NCBI GenBank assembly: GCA_934373235.1
Contig: CAKROW010000015.1
Location: forward strand, 1-51,595
Source of the DNA: an uncultured Blautia sp.
GTDB taxonomy: Bacteria > Bacillota > Clostridia > Lachnospirales > Lachnospiraceae
Reading direction: 5' to 3'
DNA: 51,595 nt
A program made the translations under genes and the position numbers. Position 1 is the first letter of the stretch. Each line of letters opens with the position of its first letter. The notes under the pieces were generated by a model. The model was not told the DNA's origin, did not search any database, and was given only the letters and a program-made list of their open reading frames with translations. Shown here piece after piece: positions 7,176-15,838 of the stretch.

Positions 7176-9269
7176 TTATGCTTCTTTCGGAACATCCTTC
7201 ATGCTGAAGCTGATTCTTCCCATCTTGTCCTTGCCAAGGCATACTACCTTAACTTTGTCACCAAGTGTAAGAACATCCTCAACACGGTTGATTCTCTCTT
7301 TTGAAATCTTGGAAATGTGTACCATTCCCTCTTTGCCCGGTGCAAACTCGATAAATGCGCCGAACTCCTTAATGCTTACTACGCGGCCTGTGAAGATCTG
7401 ACCTGCTTCGAAATCTGTTGCGATGATCTCGATCATGCGTTTCGCTTCATCCATAGCCTTCTGCTCTGTTCCGCAGATAGATACCGCACCTTCATCTGTA
7501 ATATCGATCTTTACGCCTGTACGCTCGATGATCGTATTAATAGTCTTTCCTCTCTGGCCTACAACATCACCGATCTTCTGGGGATCGATCTGGATCTGGA
7601 TGATCTTCGGTGCAAACTCGCCTACAGTATTACGCGGCTCGCTGATGCATTTCTCCATAACCTCTGTAAGGATATACTCTCTCGCCTCTTTTGTTCTGCG
7701 GATCGCTTCCTCTACGATCGGTCTTGTCAGTCCGTGGATCTTGATATCCATCTGGATCGCTGTGATACCGTCATGTGTTCCGGCTACCTTGAAGTCCATA
7801 TCTCCGAAAAAGTCCTCAAGACCCTGGATATCTGTAAGAACAATGTAATCATCGTCTGTCTCACCTGTAACAAGTCCGCAGGAAATACCTGCAACCGGTT
7901 TCCTGATCGGTACGCCTGCAGCCATCAGTGACATGGTGGATGCACAGATACTTGCCTGGGATGTGGAACCGTTGGACTCAAATGTCTCAGATACGGTGCG
8001 GATCGCATAGGGGAACTCCTCCTCTGTAGGAAGTACCGGTACCAGTGCTCTCTCAGCAAGTGCTCCATGTCCGATCTCACGACGTCCCGGTCCTCTGGAA
8101 GGTTTTGTCTCACCTACTGAATAGGACGGGAAGTTATAGTGATGCATGTATCTCTTGGATGTCTCAAACTCATCCAGTCCGTCAAGGCGCTGTGCCTCTG
8201 CAAGAGGTGCCAGAGTTGTCACTGTACAGATCTGTGTCTGTCCTCTTGTAAACATGGCAGAACCATGAACTCTCGGAATAATGTCTGTCTCTGCTGCCAG
8301 CGGACGGATCTGTCTGATCTCACGGCCATCCGGACGCTTGTGGTCCTTGAGGATCATCTTGCGGACAGTCTTCTTCTGATACTGATAAACAGCCTCTCCA
8401 AGAACGGAAAGCCACTCTTCGTTATCTGCAAATGCCTCTTTCAGCTTATCTGTTACATCGCTGATGTTCTTCTCACGTGTCTGCTTGTCATCAGAAAATA
8501 CTGCAACTTCCATCTCTTCCGGAGGAACGATCTTCCTGATCGCCTCAAAAAGCTCTTCCGGAACAGCGCAGGACTCATAAGAATGTTTCTCTTTTCCGCA
8601 CTCTGCAACGATCTGGTCAATAAATCTGATGATCTCCTGGTTTACCTCATGAGCCTTATAGATCGCCTCGATCATCTTATCCTCCGGAATCTCATTGGCT
8701 CCGGCCTCGATCATGATAACCTTTTCTCTGGTGGATGCTACTGTAAGCTGAAGATCTGAAACTGCTTTCTGTTCCAGTGTTGGGTTGATGATAAACTCTC
8801 CGTCGATCATACCAACCTGTGTGGTAGCACAGGGACCGTCAAACGGGATATCAGAAATGCAGGTTGCAATGGAAGAACCAAGCATAGCCGGGATCTCCGG
8901 ATTGCACTCTGGGTCAACAGACATAACCATGTCTACCAGTGTTACGTCATTTCTGTAATCCTTCGGGAACAGCGGACGCATCGGACGGTCAATAACACGG
9001 GATGTAAGGATGGCATGTTCGCTTGCCTTACCTTCTCTCTTGTTAAATCCACCCGGAATCTTTCCTACTGCATACATCTTCTCTTCATATTCAACACTTA
9101 ACGGGAAGAAATCAATGCCCTCTCTCGGCTCTTTGGATGCTGTGGCAGTTGCAAGAACTGTTGTGTCTCCGTAATGCATAAGAGCAGCACCGTTGGCCTG
9201 CTTTGCAACACGTCCGATATCTACAGTCAGTGTTCTTCCGGCAAGTTCCATGGAATAACTTTTGTACAT
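7176..9269 (-). CDS. pnp: Polyribonucleotide nucleotidyltransferase (PNPase)
   Basis: A 697-residue phosphorolytic 3'-5' exoribonuclease and core RNA-decay enzyme. Domain order is two RNase PH domains (about 1-220 and 300-530) separated by a helical domain, then KH (about 545-610, with GQRGKTINTIIERTG) and S1 (about 615-690, ending in SFSMKDVPKEA). Signature segments include FPLSVEYEEKMYAVGKIPGG and NGSTSQASICASTMSLMAAG. The start is backed by AAGGAG. It lies downstream of rpsO, as in many bacteria, with a 253-bp spacer holding the rpsO terminator and a very long hairpin. nrdG and dut follow closely. Confidence 0.97.
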   Translation of the reverse strand: MYKSYSMELAGRTLTVDIGRVAKQANGAALMHYGDTTVLATATASKEPREGIDFFPLSVEYEEKMYAVGKIPGGFNKREGKASEHAILTSRVIDRPMRPLFPKDYRNDVTLVDMVMSVDPECNPEIPAMLGSSIATCISDIPFDGPCATTQVGMIDGEFIINPTLEQKAVSDLQLTVASTREKVIMIEAGANEIPEDKMIEAIYKAHEVNQEIIRFIDQIVAECGKEKHSYESCAVPEELFEAIRKIVPPEEMEVAVFSDDKQTREKNISDVTDKLKEAFADNEEWLSVLGEAVYQYQKKTVRKMILKDHKRPDGREIRQIRPLAAETDIIPRVHGSAMFTRGQTQICTVTTLAPLAEAQRLDGLDEFETSKRYMHHYNFPSYSVGETKPSRGPGRREIGHGALAERALVPVLPTEEEFPYAIRTVSETFESNGSTSQASICASTMSLMAAGVPIRKPVAGISCGLVTGETDDDYIVLTDIQGLEDFFGDMDFKVAGTHDGITAIQMDIKIHGLTRPIVEEAIRRTKEAREYILTEVMEKCISEPRNTVGEFAPKIIQIQIDPQKIGDVVGQRGKTINTIIERTGVKIDITDEGAVSICGTEQKAMDEAKRMIEIIATDFEAGQIFTGRVVSIKEFGAFIEFAPGKEGMVHISKISKERINRVEDVLTLGDKVKVVCLGKDKMGRISFSMKDVPKEA

Positions 9270-9320
9270 ATTCGTTCTCCTTTTTCTTAATATAAATGAT
9301 CATTCTTTATTGAACATAAA

Positions 9321-9416
9321 AACAGGAGTCCGAAACAACTGAAAAACACACTTCCAAGTCAGTTTATGCAAACTTCGGAAATGTTCTTTTCAGTAGTCTC
9401 GGAAATCACTCCTGTT
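9321..9416 (-). promoter_or_regulatory. Long hairpin in the pnp 5' leader
   Basis: On the minus strand this forms one extended stem-loop. Outer arms AACAGGAGT/ACTCCTGTT (9408-9416 with 9321-9329); then, after a 5-nt bulge, a 16-nt arm (9387-9402) pairing with 9330-9345 with one T-T mismatch; then 9377-9384 with 9348-9355; and an apical AGTTT/AAACT stem. The 3' side is followed by TTTTTATG. It resembles in position and length the RNase III-processed rpsO-pnp leader of enterobacteria, but could also act as an attenuator. Confidence 0.7.
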
Positions 9417-9486
9417 ATGGTTCCAGGTCAAGTGGATATTCGCAATCCGCATTCGCTACTTGCTCATAACCCCATATGGTAAAACA

Positions 9487-9510
9487 GGGGCGGATGGAAT
9501 ATCCGCCCCT
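9487..9510 (-). terminator. Rho-independent terminator after rpsO
   Basis: GGGGCGGAT and ATCCGCCCC form a 9-bp GC-rich stem with a short loop; on the minus strand it is followed by TGTTTTACC. It lies 13 bp downstream of the rpsO stop. Confidence 0.85.
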
Positions 9511-9522
9511 TCCGCTTACCAA

Positions 9523-9789
9523 TTATTTTCTTAAACCTAATTTTTCAATCAGTGCACGGTATCTCTCAATGTCTGTTTTCTTAAGGTAAGCAAGAAGGCC
9601 ACGTCTCTGACCAACCATCTTAAGAAGACCTCTTCTTGAATGATGATCTTTGTGATGTGTCTTAAGGTGCTCTGTAAGCTCCTGGATCCTTGCTGTAAGA
9701 ACTGCTACCTGAACCTCCGGTGAACCTGTGTCACCCTCTGTTCTTGCATACTCTTTCATGATAGCTGTTTTCTTTTCTTTAGAAATCAT
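9523..9789 (-). CDS. rpsO: 30S ribosomal protein S15
   Basis: An 88-residue protein of typical length with the S15 pattern: EGDTGSPEVQVAVLTARI, then HLKTHHKDHHSRRGLLKMVG and RRGLLAYLKK. S15 binds the central domain of 16S rRNA early in 30S assembly. It is preceded by AAGGAGG, its own promoter and a structured leader, and is followed by a terminator, so it can be expressed separately from pnp downstream. Confidence 0.98.
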   Translation of the reverse strand: MISKEKKTAIMKEYARTEGDTGSPEVQVAVLTARIQELTEHLKTHHKDHHSRRGLLKMVGQRRGLLAYLKKTDIERYRALIEKLGLRK

Positions 9790-9824
9790 TGTTGTTTCCT
9801 CCTTATAATTTTAATAAACGCCAA

Positions 9825-9862
9825 GTATTAAGAAGTGGTCGGAGTGTCCGGCTTCTGAATAC
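9825..9862 (-). promoter_or_regulatory. Structured rpsO leader, possible S15 autoregulatory site
   Basis: In the minus-strand leader, GTATT-c-AGAAG (from 9862) pairs with CTTCT-t-AATAC (to 9825), enclosing a small CGGA-CAC-TCCG stem-loop. No U-tract follows, so it is not a terminator. S15 is known to bind and repress its own mRNA in several bacteria through differing structures; assignment here is inference. Confidence 0.45.
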
Positions 9863-9882
9863 GGGCTTTTTTCACCTCGACT

Positions 9883-9911
9883 AGTATAGCACAGGGTTTC
9901 TTTTCTGTAAA
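9883..9911 (-). promoter_or_regulatory. Sigma-A-type promoter of rpsO
   Basis: On the minus strand TTTACA (9906-9911), 17 bp, TATACT (9883-9888). It gives a leader of about 85 nt before the rpsO start. Confidence 0.8.
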
Positions 9912-9924
9912 CTGTTTTTTTATT

Positions 9925-10827
9925 TTAATTTTGCTTCTGTCCGCTGAAGTATTCCCGTCCTTTTTTGGCATCACTGAGAAGCTGCTTCTTCAGTGCGTCA
10001 ATGGACGCAAATTTCTGTTCCGGTCTCTGAAAATGAATGAATTCCACGGTACATTTCTCCCCGTAAAGATCTTCATTGTAGTCAAAGAGATATGTCTCCA
10101 CACCCAGAAATTTCTCTCCCACTGTAGGCTTATACCCTACGTTGGTAATCCCCGGAAGACTTCTGTCCTCAAAATGTGAAATACTCAGGTATACACCGTT
10201 TGGAGGCATCAGTTTTTCTTTTGAGGGAATCAGGTTGGCAGTGGGAAGAAGAACTTTATGTCCCATTCCTCTTCCATGCTCGACCACCCCGTCCACAAAA
10301 AAGTTCTGTCCCAGGAGATCGGAAACCTTTTCCATATTACCCCGCTTAAGTTCTTCCCTGATGTAGGTACTGCTGACTTTTCTGCGTCCGTCCATCTCCC
10401 TGGGTATGATCTCCACCTCAAAGCCAAGCTTTTTGCCAAGATCACGCAAAACCTCCGGTGTTCCCTTACGCTCAAAGCCAAAACGGAAATCTTCTCCCAC
10501 TGCCACAAATCCGACCTGAAGATCTCCTACCAGGATCTCTTTTACAAAATTCTCCGCCTTCATGTGACGTATGCGCTCATCCAACGGGCTTTCCACCAGT
10601 ACGTCCACACCGGCATTTTCCAGGATCCTGATACGTTCTTCTTTTGTAAAGATCATCTGGCTTCCGATCCCCAAAGAAAAAAGCACGGTCTCCATACCGT
10701 TTTCTTTCTGGGCAAGGATCCTGTCCACAAGCTTCTGATGTCCTCTGTGTATGCCGTCAAATTTTCCCAGTGTCACCGCACTTTTTTTCAGTCGCGGAAA
10801 TTCTCCGTTAATCTTCAAGTATTCCAT
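9925..10827 (-). CDS. ribF: Bifunctional riboflavin kinase / FAD synthetase
   Basis: A 300-residue enzyme that makes FMN from riboflavin and then FAD. The N-terminal nucleotidyltransferase domain shows GKFDGIHRGHQKLVDRI (HxGH motif), and AVGEDFRFGFERKGTPEVL; SSTYIREELKRGNMEKV marks the end of this domain. The C-terminal flavokinase domain shows GVVEHGRGMGHKVLLPTANL and NGVYLS, followed by GITNVGYKPTV. It is the last gene of the rimP-to-ribF series, a few bp after truB, which is its common position in Firmicutes. No terminator is obvious after it; the rpsO promoter begins within 15 bp. Confidence 0.96.
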   Translation of the reverse strand: MEYLKINGEFPRLKKSAVTLGKFDGIHRGHQKLVDRILAQKENGMETVLFSLGIGSQMIFTKEERIRILENAGVDVLVESPLDERIRHMKAENFVKEILVGDLQVGFVAVGEDFRFGFERKGTPEVLRDLGKKLGFEVEIIPREMDGRRKVSSTYIREELKRGNMEKVSDLLGQNFFVDGVVEHGRGMGHKVLLPTANLIPSKEKLMPPNGVYLSISHFEDRSLPGITNVGYKPTVGEKFLGVETYLFDYNEDLYGEKCTVEFIHFQRPEQKFASIDALKKQLLSDAKKGREYFSGQKQN

Positions 10828-10835
10828 ATCTGCTC

Positions 10836-11723
10836 CTAAACAAAAAACATACGGACAGGCACATATTTCTCTTTTCGTTCATCCCATCCGTATATTCCCG
10901 TAAATTTGCCGCTGCTTCTGTACATACGGACATTTTTTTCACGGATGCTCTTCTCTACAAGAGTCTCTGTAAGAGGATTTCCGTTCTGAAGGAGCCTGTC
11001 TCCCTCCCCGGTGGCATAAACAGCAGGATAGCCCGAAAGCACATCTTCGATGCTTACCAGCTTCTCCTCTATGGTCCCATCCTTCACAGCTTCCTCCACC
11101 TGGGAAAGGGTCATACTCTCTTCAAGGGTAAAATTTCCGGATCTGGTACGGAGAAGTTCTTCCATAGCTCCGCCACAGCCAAGCTTTTCACCTATGTCAT
11201 GGCACAGGGTGCGGATGTACGTCCCCTTGCTGCAGGTAACGCTCAGCCTGACTTTTGGAAGCTGCATATCCAGAATCCGTATCTCGTAAAAAGTCACAGG
11301 CCGGGGCTTACGCTCTACAGTCTTTCCCTCCCTGGCCAGCTCATAGAGCTTTCTGCCGTTTACCTTGAGGGCAGAATACATGGGTGGAATCTGAAGTTTA
11401 TCACCAACAAAGGAAGCTGCCGCTTCTCTTACCTGTTCCTCTGTTACATTAACAGGTTTTGTTTCCAGAACCGTTCCTGTCATATCCTGGGTATCCGTAA
11501 CAACGCCTAAATGAAGAACAGTCTCATAGGTTTTCTGTTTTTCTGTGAGCAGTTCAACAAGGCGTGTTCCTCTTCCCAGTGCTACGGGAAGAACACCTTC
11601 TGCATCCGGGTCAAGAGTTCCGGTATGCCCGATCTTCTTCATATGAAGGATCCCACGGAGCTTTGCAACTACATCGTGGGATGTGTAGCCTTTTTCCTTG
11701 CGGATCACCAGTATTCCATCCAT
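10836..11723 (-). CDS. truB: tRNA pseudouridine(55) synthase
   Basis: A 295-residue enzyme that makes pseudouridine 55 in the T-loop of tRNA. It shows GHTGTLDPDAEGVLPVALG with the catalytic Asp, KTYETVLHLGVVTDTQD, PPMYSALKVNGRKLYELAREG and CSKGTYIRTLCHDIGEKLG. Length and ending (a short PUA-like tail) are usual for Firmicutes. It lies 6 bp from nrnA and 8 bp before ribF in the same operon. Confidence 0.97.
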   Translation of the reverse strand: MDGILVIRKEKGYTSHDVVAKLRGILHMKKIGHTGTLDPDAEGVLPVALGRGTRLVELLTEKQKTYETVLHLGVVTDTQDMTGTVLETKPVNVTEEQVREAAASFVGDKLQIPPMYSALKVNGRKLYELAREGKTVERKPRPVTFYEIRILDMQLPKVRLSVTCSKGTYIRTLCHDIGEKLGCGGAMEELLRTRSGNFTLEESMTLSQVEEAVKDGTIEEKLVSIEDVLSGYPAVYATGEGDRLLQNGNPLTETLVEKSIREKNVRMYRSSGKFTGIYGWDERKEKYVPVRMFFV

Positions 11724-11729
11724 GACCGG

Positions 11730-12686
11730 TTACTCCTTTGACTGCTGTTTTTCGATCTCAGCAGTAAGATTGTTGATCACATCGTACATGGAACCCTGCA
11801 TGTCACAGCCTGCTGCACGTACATGGCCGCCGCCACCAAAATAAATAGCAACCTTGCTCACATCTACGTCTCCGTTGGATCGGAGCGAAACCTTGAAGAA
11901 CTGTGTTTCTGTCTCGTAGATAAAAATTGCCACCTCAACTCCGGCAGTCAGACGGAGCTGACTTACAACGCCGTCCAGGTCCTTGCCTTCCACACCGTAG
12001 AATTCCATCTCTCTTCTCTTGAGATAACCTACTACACATTTTCCATTCTGAAGAAGAATGCTCTCTGCAAGTACACGGCCCATAACCTGGTTCTGGATAT
12101 AGGTCTTCTGATAAAAGGACTCGTCAATGATCCTGCTGAAATCAAAATCCCACTTCATCAGCTCACCGGCGATCCTCATGGTTTCCGGTGATGTGGAGGA
12201 ATACTGGAACACACCTGTATCATGTACGATTCCCGTATAAATGGCAATGGCAATGGAGCGTGTAAGCCTGTCTTCGTCCAGAAGTGTATACAGCACCTCA
12301 CTGGCAGAGCTTACTTCTCCCTCCACATGGTTAATATCCGCAAAACCCGAATTGCTCACATGGTGATCGATGCAGGCTGTTTTTGCGGCTGTTTCAAAAT
12401 ATTCTCCCGCTACGGCAAGTCTGTCCCTGGCACTGACATCGCAGGTGATAAAAAGATCATATACCTTTTCACCATCTGTCTCTGTCTTCACCTGATCCAT
12501 TCCCTCGATATAATCAAATACAGGTTTTGGATCTTCCAGATATACATCAGCCTTTATATCCGGAAAATTCTCCCGGATATAAAGGTACAGAGCCATGCAG
12601 GAGCCTATGCAGTCACCATCCGGACGGATATGTCCTGCAATACCCACAGTCCTGACACCGTCCAGTATCTCTGAAATATTTTTCAT
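11730..12686 (-). CDS. nrnA: DHH-family oligoribonuclease / pAp phosphatase
   Basis: A 318-residue DHH/DHHA1 phosphoesterase. The DHH domain carries GHIRPDGDCIGSCMAL, ITCDVSARDRL and CIDHHVSN; the DHHA1 domain ends with FGGGGHVRAAGCDMQGS. NrnA degrades short RNAs (nanoRNA) and removes the 3' phosphate of pAp. Its place between rbfA and truB in the nusA-infB operon is common in Firmicutes. Spacing to rbfA is 10 bp. Some relatives act on cyclic dinucleotide products, so the exact substrate is not settled from sequence. Confidence 0.92.
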   Translation of the reverse strand: MKNISEILDGVRTVGIAGHIRPDGDCIGSCMALYLYIRENFPDIKADVYLEDPKPVFDYIEGMDQVKTETDGEKVYDLFITCDVSARDRLAVAGEYFETAAKTACIDHHVSNSGFADINHVEGEVSSASEVLYTLLDEDRLTRSIAIAIYTGIVHDTGVFQYSSTSPETMRIAGELMKWDFDFSRIIDESFYQKTYIQNQVMGRVLAESILLQNGKCVVGYLKRREMEFYGVEGKDLDGVVSQLRLTAGVEVAIFIYETETQFFKVSLRSNGDVDVSKVAIYFGGGGHVRAAGCDMQGSMYDVINNLTAEIEKQQSKE

Positions 12687-12696
12687 CTTTTTTCAC

Positions 12697-13065
12697 CTAT
12701 TCCTCTGTTTCCATCCCACTCATTACGTCATTGATCTTCTTTGACATATTCACGCCATACTCAATAGACTCATCCAGGATAAAACGGATTTCAGGTGTAT
12801 TGCGGAGATTCAGTCTTCTTGCAAGCTCTCTCCTCACATAACCTTCCGCATTGGTAAGTCCACGGAGTGTGGCATCTTTTGCCTGCTTTTCACCCAGCAC
12901 ACTGATGTATGCCTTGCAGGTCTTAAGATCAGGAGCCACCTCCACCGCTGTTACGGATGTCAGCGGATGGATGCGCGGATCCTTGATCTCACTCTGGATG
13001 ATAATGCTCAGCTCTTTCTGAACCTCACCATTGATCCTTGTATTTTTAATGCTGTTTTTTCTCAT
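12697..13065 (-). CDS. rbfA: 30S ribosome-binding factor A
   Basis: A 122-residue KH-fold protein with the RbfA pattern: RINGEVQKELSIIIQSEIKD at the N-terminus, DPRIHPLTSVTAVEVAPDL, CKAYISVLG and RRELARRLNLRNTPEIRFI, then LDESIEYG. RbfA helps late 30S maturation around 16S helix 1. It lies 12 bp after infB, in the standard order. Confidence 0.96.
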   Translation of the reverse strand: MRKNSIKNTRINGEVQKELSIIIQSEIKDPRIHPLTSVTAVEVAPDLKTCKAYISVLGEKQAKDATLRGLTNAEGYVRRELARRLNLRNTPEIRFILDESIEYGVNMSKKINDVMSGMETEE

Positions 13066-13077
13066 TATGCCTTACTC

Positions 13078-15795
13078 CTATCTTGGTACCTCTACCATGA
13101 TATACGCTTCGACCTTATCTTCTTCCTTGATATCATTGAAGTCATTAAATACAAGACCACATTCATATCCTGCACGGACTTCCTTGACGTCATCCTTAAA
13201 TCTCTTAAGGGATGCCAGCTCACCTTCGTAAACCTGCTCATCCTCTCTTGTGATACGAACCTTGCAGTTTCTCTGGAAGATACCATCAAGCACATAGCTT
13301 CCTGCGATAGTTCCCACGCCGGATGCCTTGAACAACTGACGGACCTCTGCGTGTCCGATCACCTTCTCCTCATATACCGGATCCAGCATACCCTTCATGG
13401 CAGCCTCAACATCCTCAATTGCCTGATAGATGACTCTGTAAAGTCTCAGGTCAACACCCTCCTGCTCAGCCAGTGCCTTTGCAGTGGAATCCGGGCGGAC
13501 ATTAAATCCAATGATGATAGCATTGGAAGTTGCCGCAAGACTTACATCAGACTCGTTGATGGCACCTACACCACCGTGGATAACCTTAACGATAACCTCC
13601 TCATTGGAAAGCTTGGTAAGGCTCTGCTTAACCGCCTCAACAGATCCCTGTACATCAGCTTTGACGACGATCGGGAGCTCCTTAAGATCGCTTGCCTGGA
13701 TCTGGTCAAAGAGATTGTCAAGGGAAAGCTTGCCTTTGGTCTCCTCAAGAAGCCTGCTCTTATTCTCTGTCACAAAAGCACCTGCAAAGTTCTTGGCTTC
13801 CTTGTCGCTGTCAAATGCCATAAGGATCTCTCCTGCATTTGGAACATCACCAAGGCCAAGGATCTCAACCGGTGTGGACGGACCTGCCTCTTTTACACGA
13901 CGTCCCTTATCATCCATCATTGCACGTACCTTACCGTTGCATGCACCTGCAGCGATAAAGTCCCCGACATGAAGCGTTCCCTTCTGAACAAGGATAGTTG
14001 CAACCGGTCCCTTACCTTTATCAAGCTGAGCCTCGATAACGAGACCTCTTGCTGCACGGTCCGGGTTTGCTTTCAGCTCGCAGACTTCTGCAGTAAGAAG
14101 GATCATCTCAAGAAGATTGTCGATTCCCTCTCCTGTATGCGCAGATACCGGAACAAAGATAGTGCTTCCGCCCCAGTCCTCAGGAATCAGCTCATACTCG
14201 GAAAGCTCCTGTTTTACACGTTCCACATTTGCACTTGGTTTATCGATCTTGTTGATGGCAACGATGATCTCAACCCCTGCAGCCTTTGCATGGCTGATAG
14301 CCTCAACAGTCTGTGGCATAACACCGTCATCTGCGGCAACTACCAGAACAGCAATATCTGTAGCGTTGGCACCACGCATACGCATTGCAGTAAATGCCTC
14401 ATGTCCCGGTGTATCCAGGAATGTGATCTTCTCACCTTTGACATTTACCACATAAGCACCGATATGCTGTGTGATTCCGCCGGCCTCGCCTCTTGTAACA
14501 CTTGTGTTACGGATTGCATCAAGAAGAGATGTTTTACCATGGTCAACGTGGCCCATAACGCAGACTACCGGTGGCCTTGGAACCATTGTGGACTCATCTT
14601 CCTCTTCTTCTTTCAGAAGCTCTCCGATAACGTCTACCTTCTCCTCTTTCTCTGCGATGATATCAAATCCAAGTGCGATCTCCTCAGCTTTCTCAAAGTC
14701 GATCTCATGGTTTACAGTTACCATTATGCCTTCCATAAAGAGTTTCTTAACAATTACAGATGGCTGCATCTTCATGGCATCAGCCAGCTCACGGATCGTC
14801 ATTTTCTCCGGAAGGGTGATCTCCTTGATCTCCGGCTTCTTCTCTTCCTGCTTCGGCTGCGGAGTTGGTTTCTGAAGTGCCTTCGGGATTCTGGAATTCT
14901 GTCTGTGTCCACCCTGGTTCGGTCTGCGTCCACTCTGATTTCCTTTCTCGAAATCCTTCTTTTTGTTTTTGTTCTCTCTGTCGCGCTCACGCTTGCTGTC
15001 CTTGGATGTCTTGGTCATCTCCGGAGTGAATACGGAATCAGAAGAACTGCTTCTTCTCTGTCCCGGACGGCCCTGAGCGCCTCCCTGGGTACGGTTCTGG
15101 CCACCACCGAAACGGTTGTCTCCTCTTCCGCCTTCACCACGGCCCTGGCCACCGCCCTGTGAACGGTTCTGACCGCCTCCGAAGCGGTTATCTCCTCTTC
15201 CCTCAAAGCGACGCTGTCCGTCACCCTGCGGGCGGCCCTGACCGCCTCCAAAACGGGAACCGCTTCTGTTGCCATCGCCCTGTGGACGTGGGCCTCTGTT
15301 TCCTTCACCCTGTCTTGCCGGACGTCCGCCCTCTCCGTTTGTACGGTTATTGAAACGGTCTCCGCCTCTTCTGTCAAAATTCCTTCCGTCACGGTTGTCT
15401 CTTCTTCCGTCACGTCCCTGGCCACCCTGGCCTCTGCCGGCGCCGTCACGGCTGCCTGAATTCTGTCCATAAGGTCTGGATGCTCCGCCTCTGTTCTGAT
15501 CAGAGCCTGCCTCCTGGCTTCTTGCTCCCTGGGTGTTTCTCGGTGTTCCGCTCTGCGGACGGCCCTGACCCTGTGGTTTTCTGTCTCCTGCCGGTTTCTT
15601 TCTGTTTTTTCCACCGTCACTTGCATTCTGTGCGTGATATACACGGATGATATTTTTTTTCTTTTTTGGTGCCTCAGACTTGTTGTCCTCGGTATTCATA
15701 CCTGTTGTCTTTTCTGGTGTATCCAATTGTCTATTCTGCCCCTTTCCCGTTCTGTTGTTATCTGTATTTGATCTATTCTTTTCCGAAAAATCCAT
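13078..15795 (-). CDS. infB: Translation initiation factor IF-2
   Basis: A 905-residue GTPase that brings initiator tRNA to the 30S subunit. About residues 1-300 are low complexity, rich in Gly, Arg, Asn, Gln and Asp, with RGG-like stretches and a repeated RGDNRFGGGQNR unit. A conserved IF2-N domain (TIRELADAMKMQPSVIVKKL) follows. The G domain shows GHVDHGKTSLLDAI (G1), DTPGHEAF (G3) and NKIDKP (G4). The C-terminal tRNA-binding domain ends IMVEVPR. AAGGAGG lies 12 nt upstream of the ATG, a slightly long spacing. It is in the usual place between ylxQ and rbfA. Confidence 0.97.
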   Translation of the reverse strand: MDFSEKNRSNTDNNRTGKGQNRQLDTPEKTTGMNTEDNKSEAPKKKKNIIRVYHAQNASDGGKNRKKPAGDRKPQGQGRPQSGTPRNTQGARSQEAGSDQNRGGASRPYGQNSGSRDGAGRGQGGQGRDGRRDNRDGRNFDRRGGDRFNNRTNGEGGRPARQGEGNRGPRPQGDGNRSGSRFGGGQGRPQGDGQRRFEGRGDNRFGGGQNRSQGGGQGRGEGGRGDNRFGGGQNRTQGGAQGRPGQRRSSSSDSVFTPEMTKTSKDSKRERDRENKNKKKDFEKGNQSGRRPNQGGHRQNSRIPKALQKPTPQPKQEEKKPEIKEITLPEKMTIRELADAMKMQPSVIVKKLFMEGIMVTVNHEIDFEKAEEIALGFDIIAEKEEKVDVIGELLKEEEEDESTMVPRPPVVCVMGHVDHGKTSLLDAIRNTSVTRGEAGGITQHIGAYVVNVKGEKITFLDTPGHEAFTAMRMRGANATDIAVLVVAADDGVMPQTVEAISHAKAAGVEIIVAINKIDKPSANVERVKQELSEYELIPEDWGGSTIFVPVSAHTGEGIDNLLEMILLTAEVCELKANPDRAARGLVIEAQLDKGKGPVATILVQKGTLHVGDFIAAGACNGKVRAMMDDKGRRVKEAGPSTPVEILGLGDVPNAGEILMAFDSDKEAKNFAGAFVTENKSRLLEETKGKLSLDNLFDQIQASDLKELPIVVKADVQGSVEAVKQSLTKLSNEEVIVKVIHGGVGAINESDVSLAATSNAIIIGFNVRPDSTAKALAEQEGVDLRLYRVIYQAIEDVEAAMKGMLDPVYEEKVIGHAEVRQLFKASGVGTIAGSYVLDGIFQRNCKVRITREDEQVYEGELASLKRFKDDVKEVRAGYECGLVFNDFNDIKEEDKVEAYIMVEVPR

Positions 15796-15838
15796 TGCTT
15801 CGCCATACCTCCTTATGACATGAGGCCATCACACCGGC

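Noticed and set aside
12967..15162. A 731-codon open frame on the plus strand across infB
   Set aside because: It is exactly antisense to IF-2, has no ribosome binding site or family pattern, and the Cys/Leu/Ser-rich translation is typical of an opposite-strand shadow produced by codon bias.
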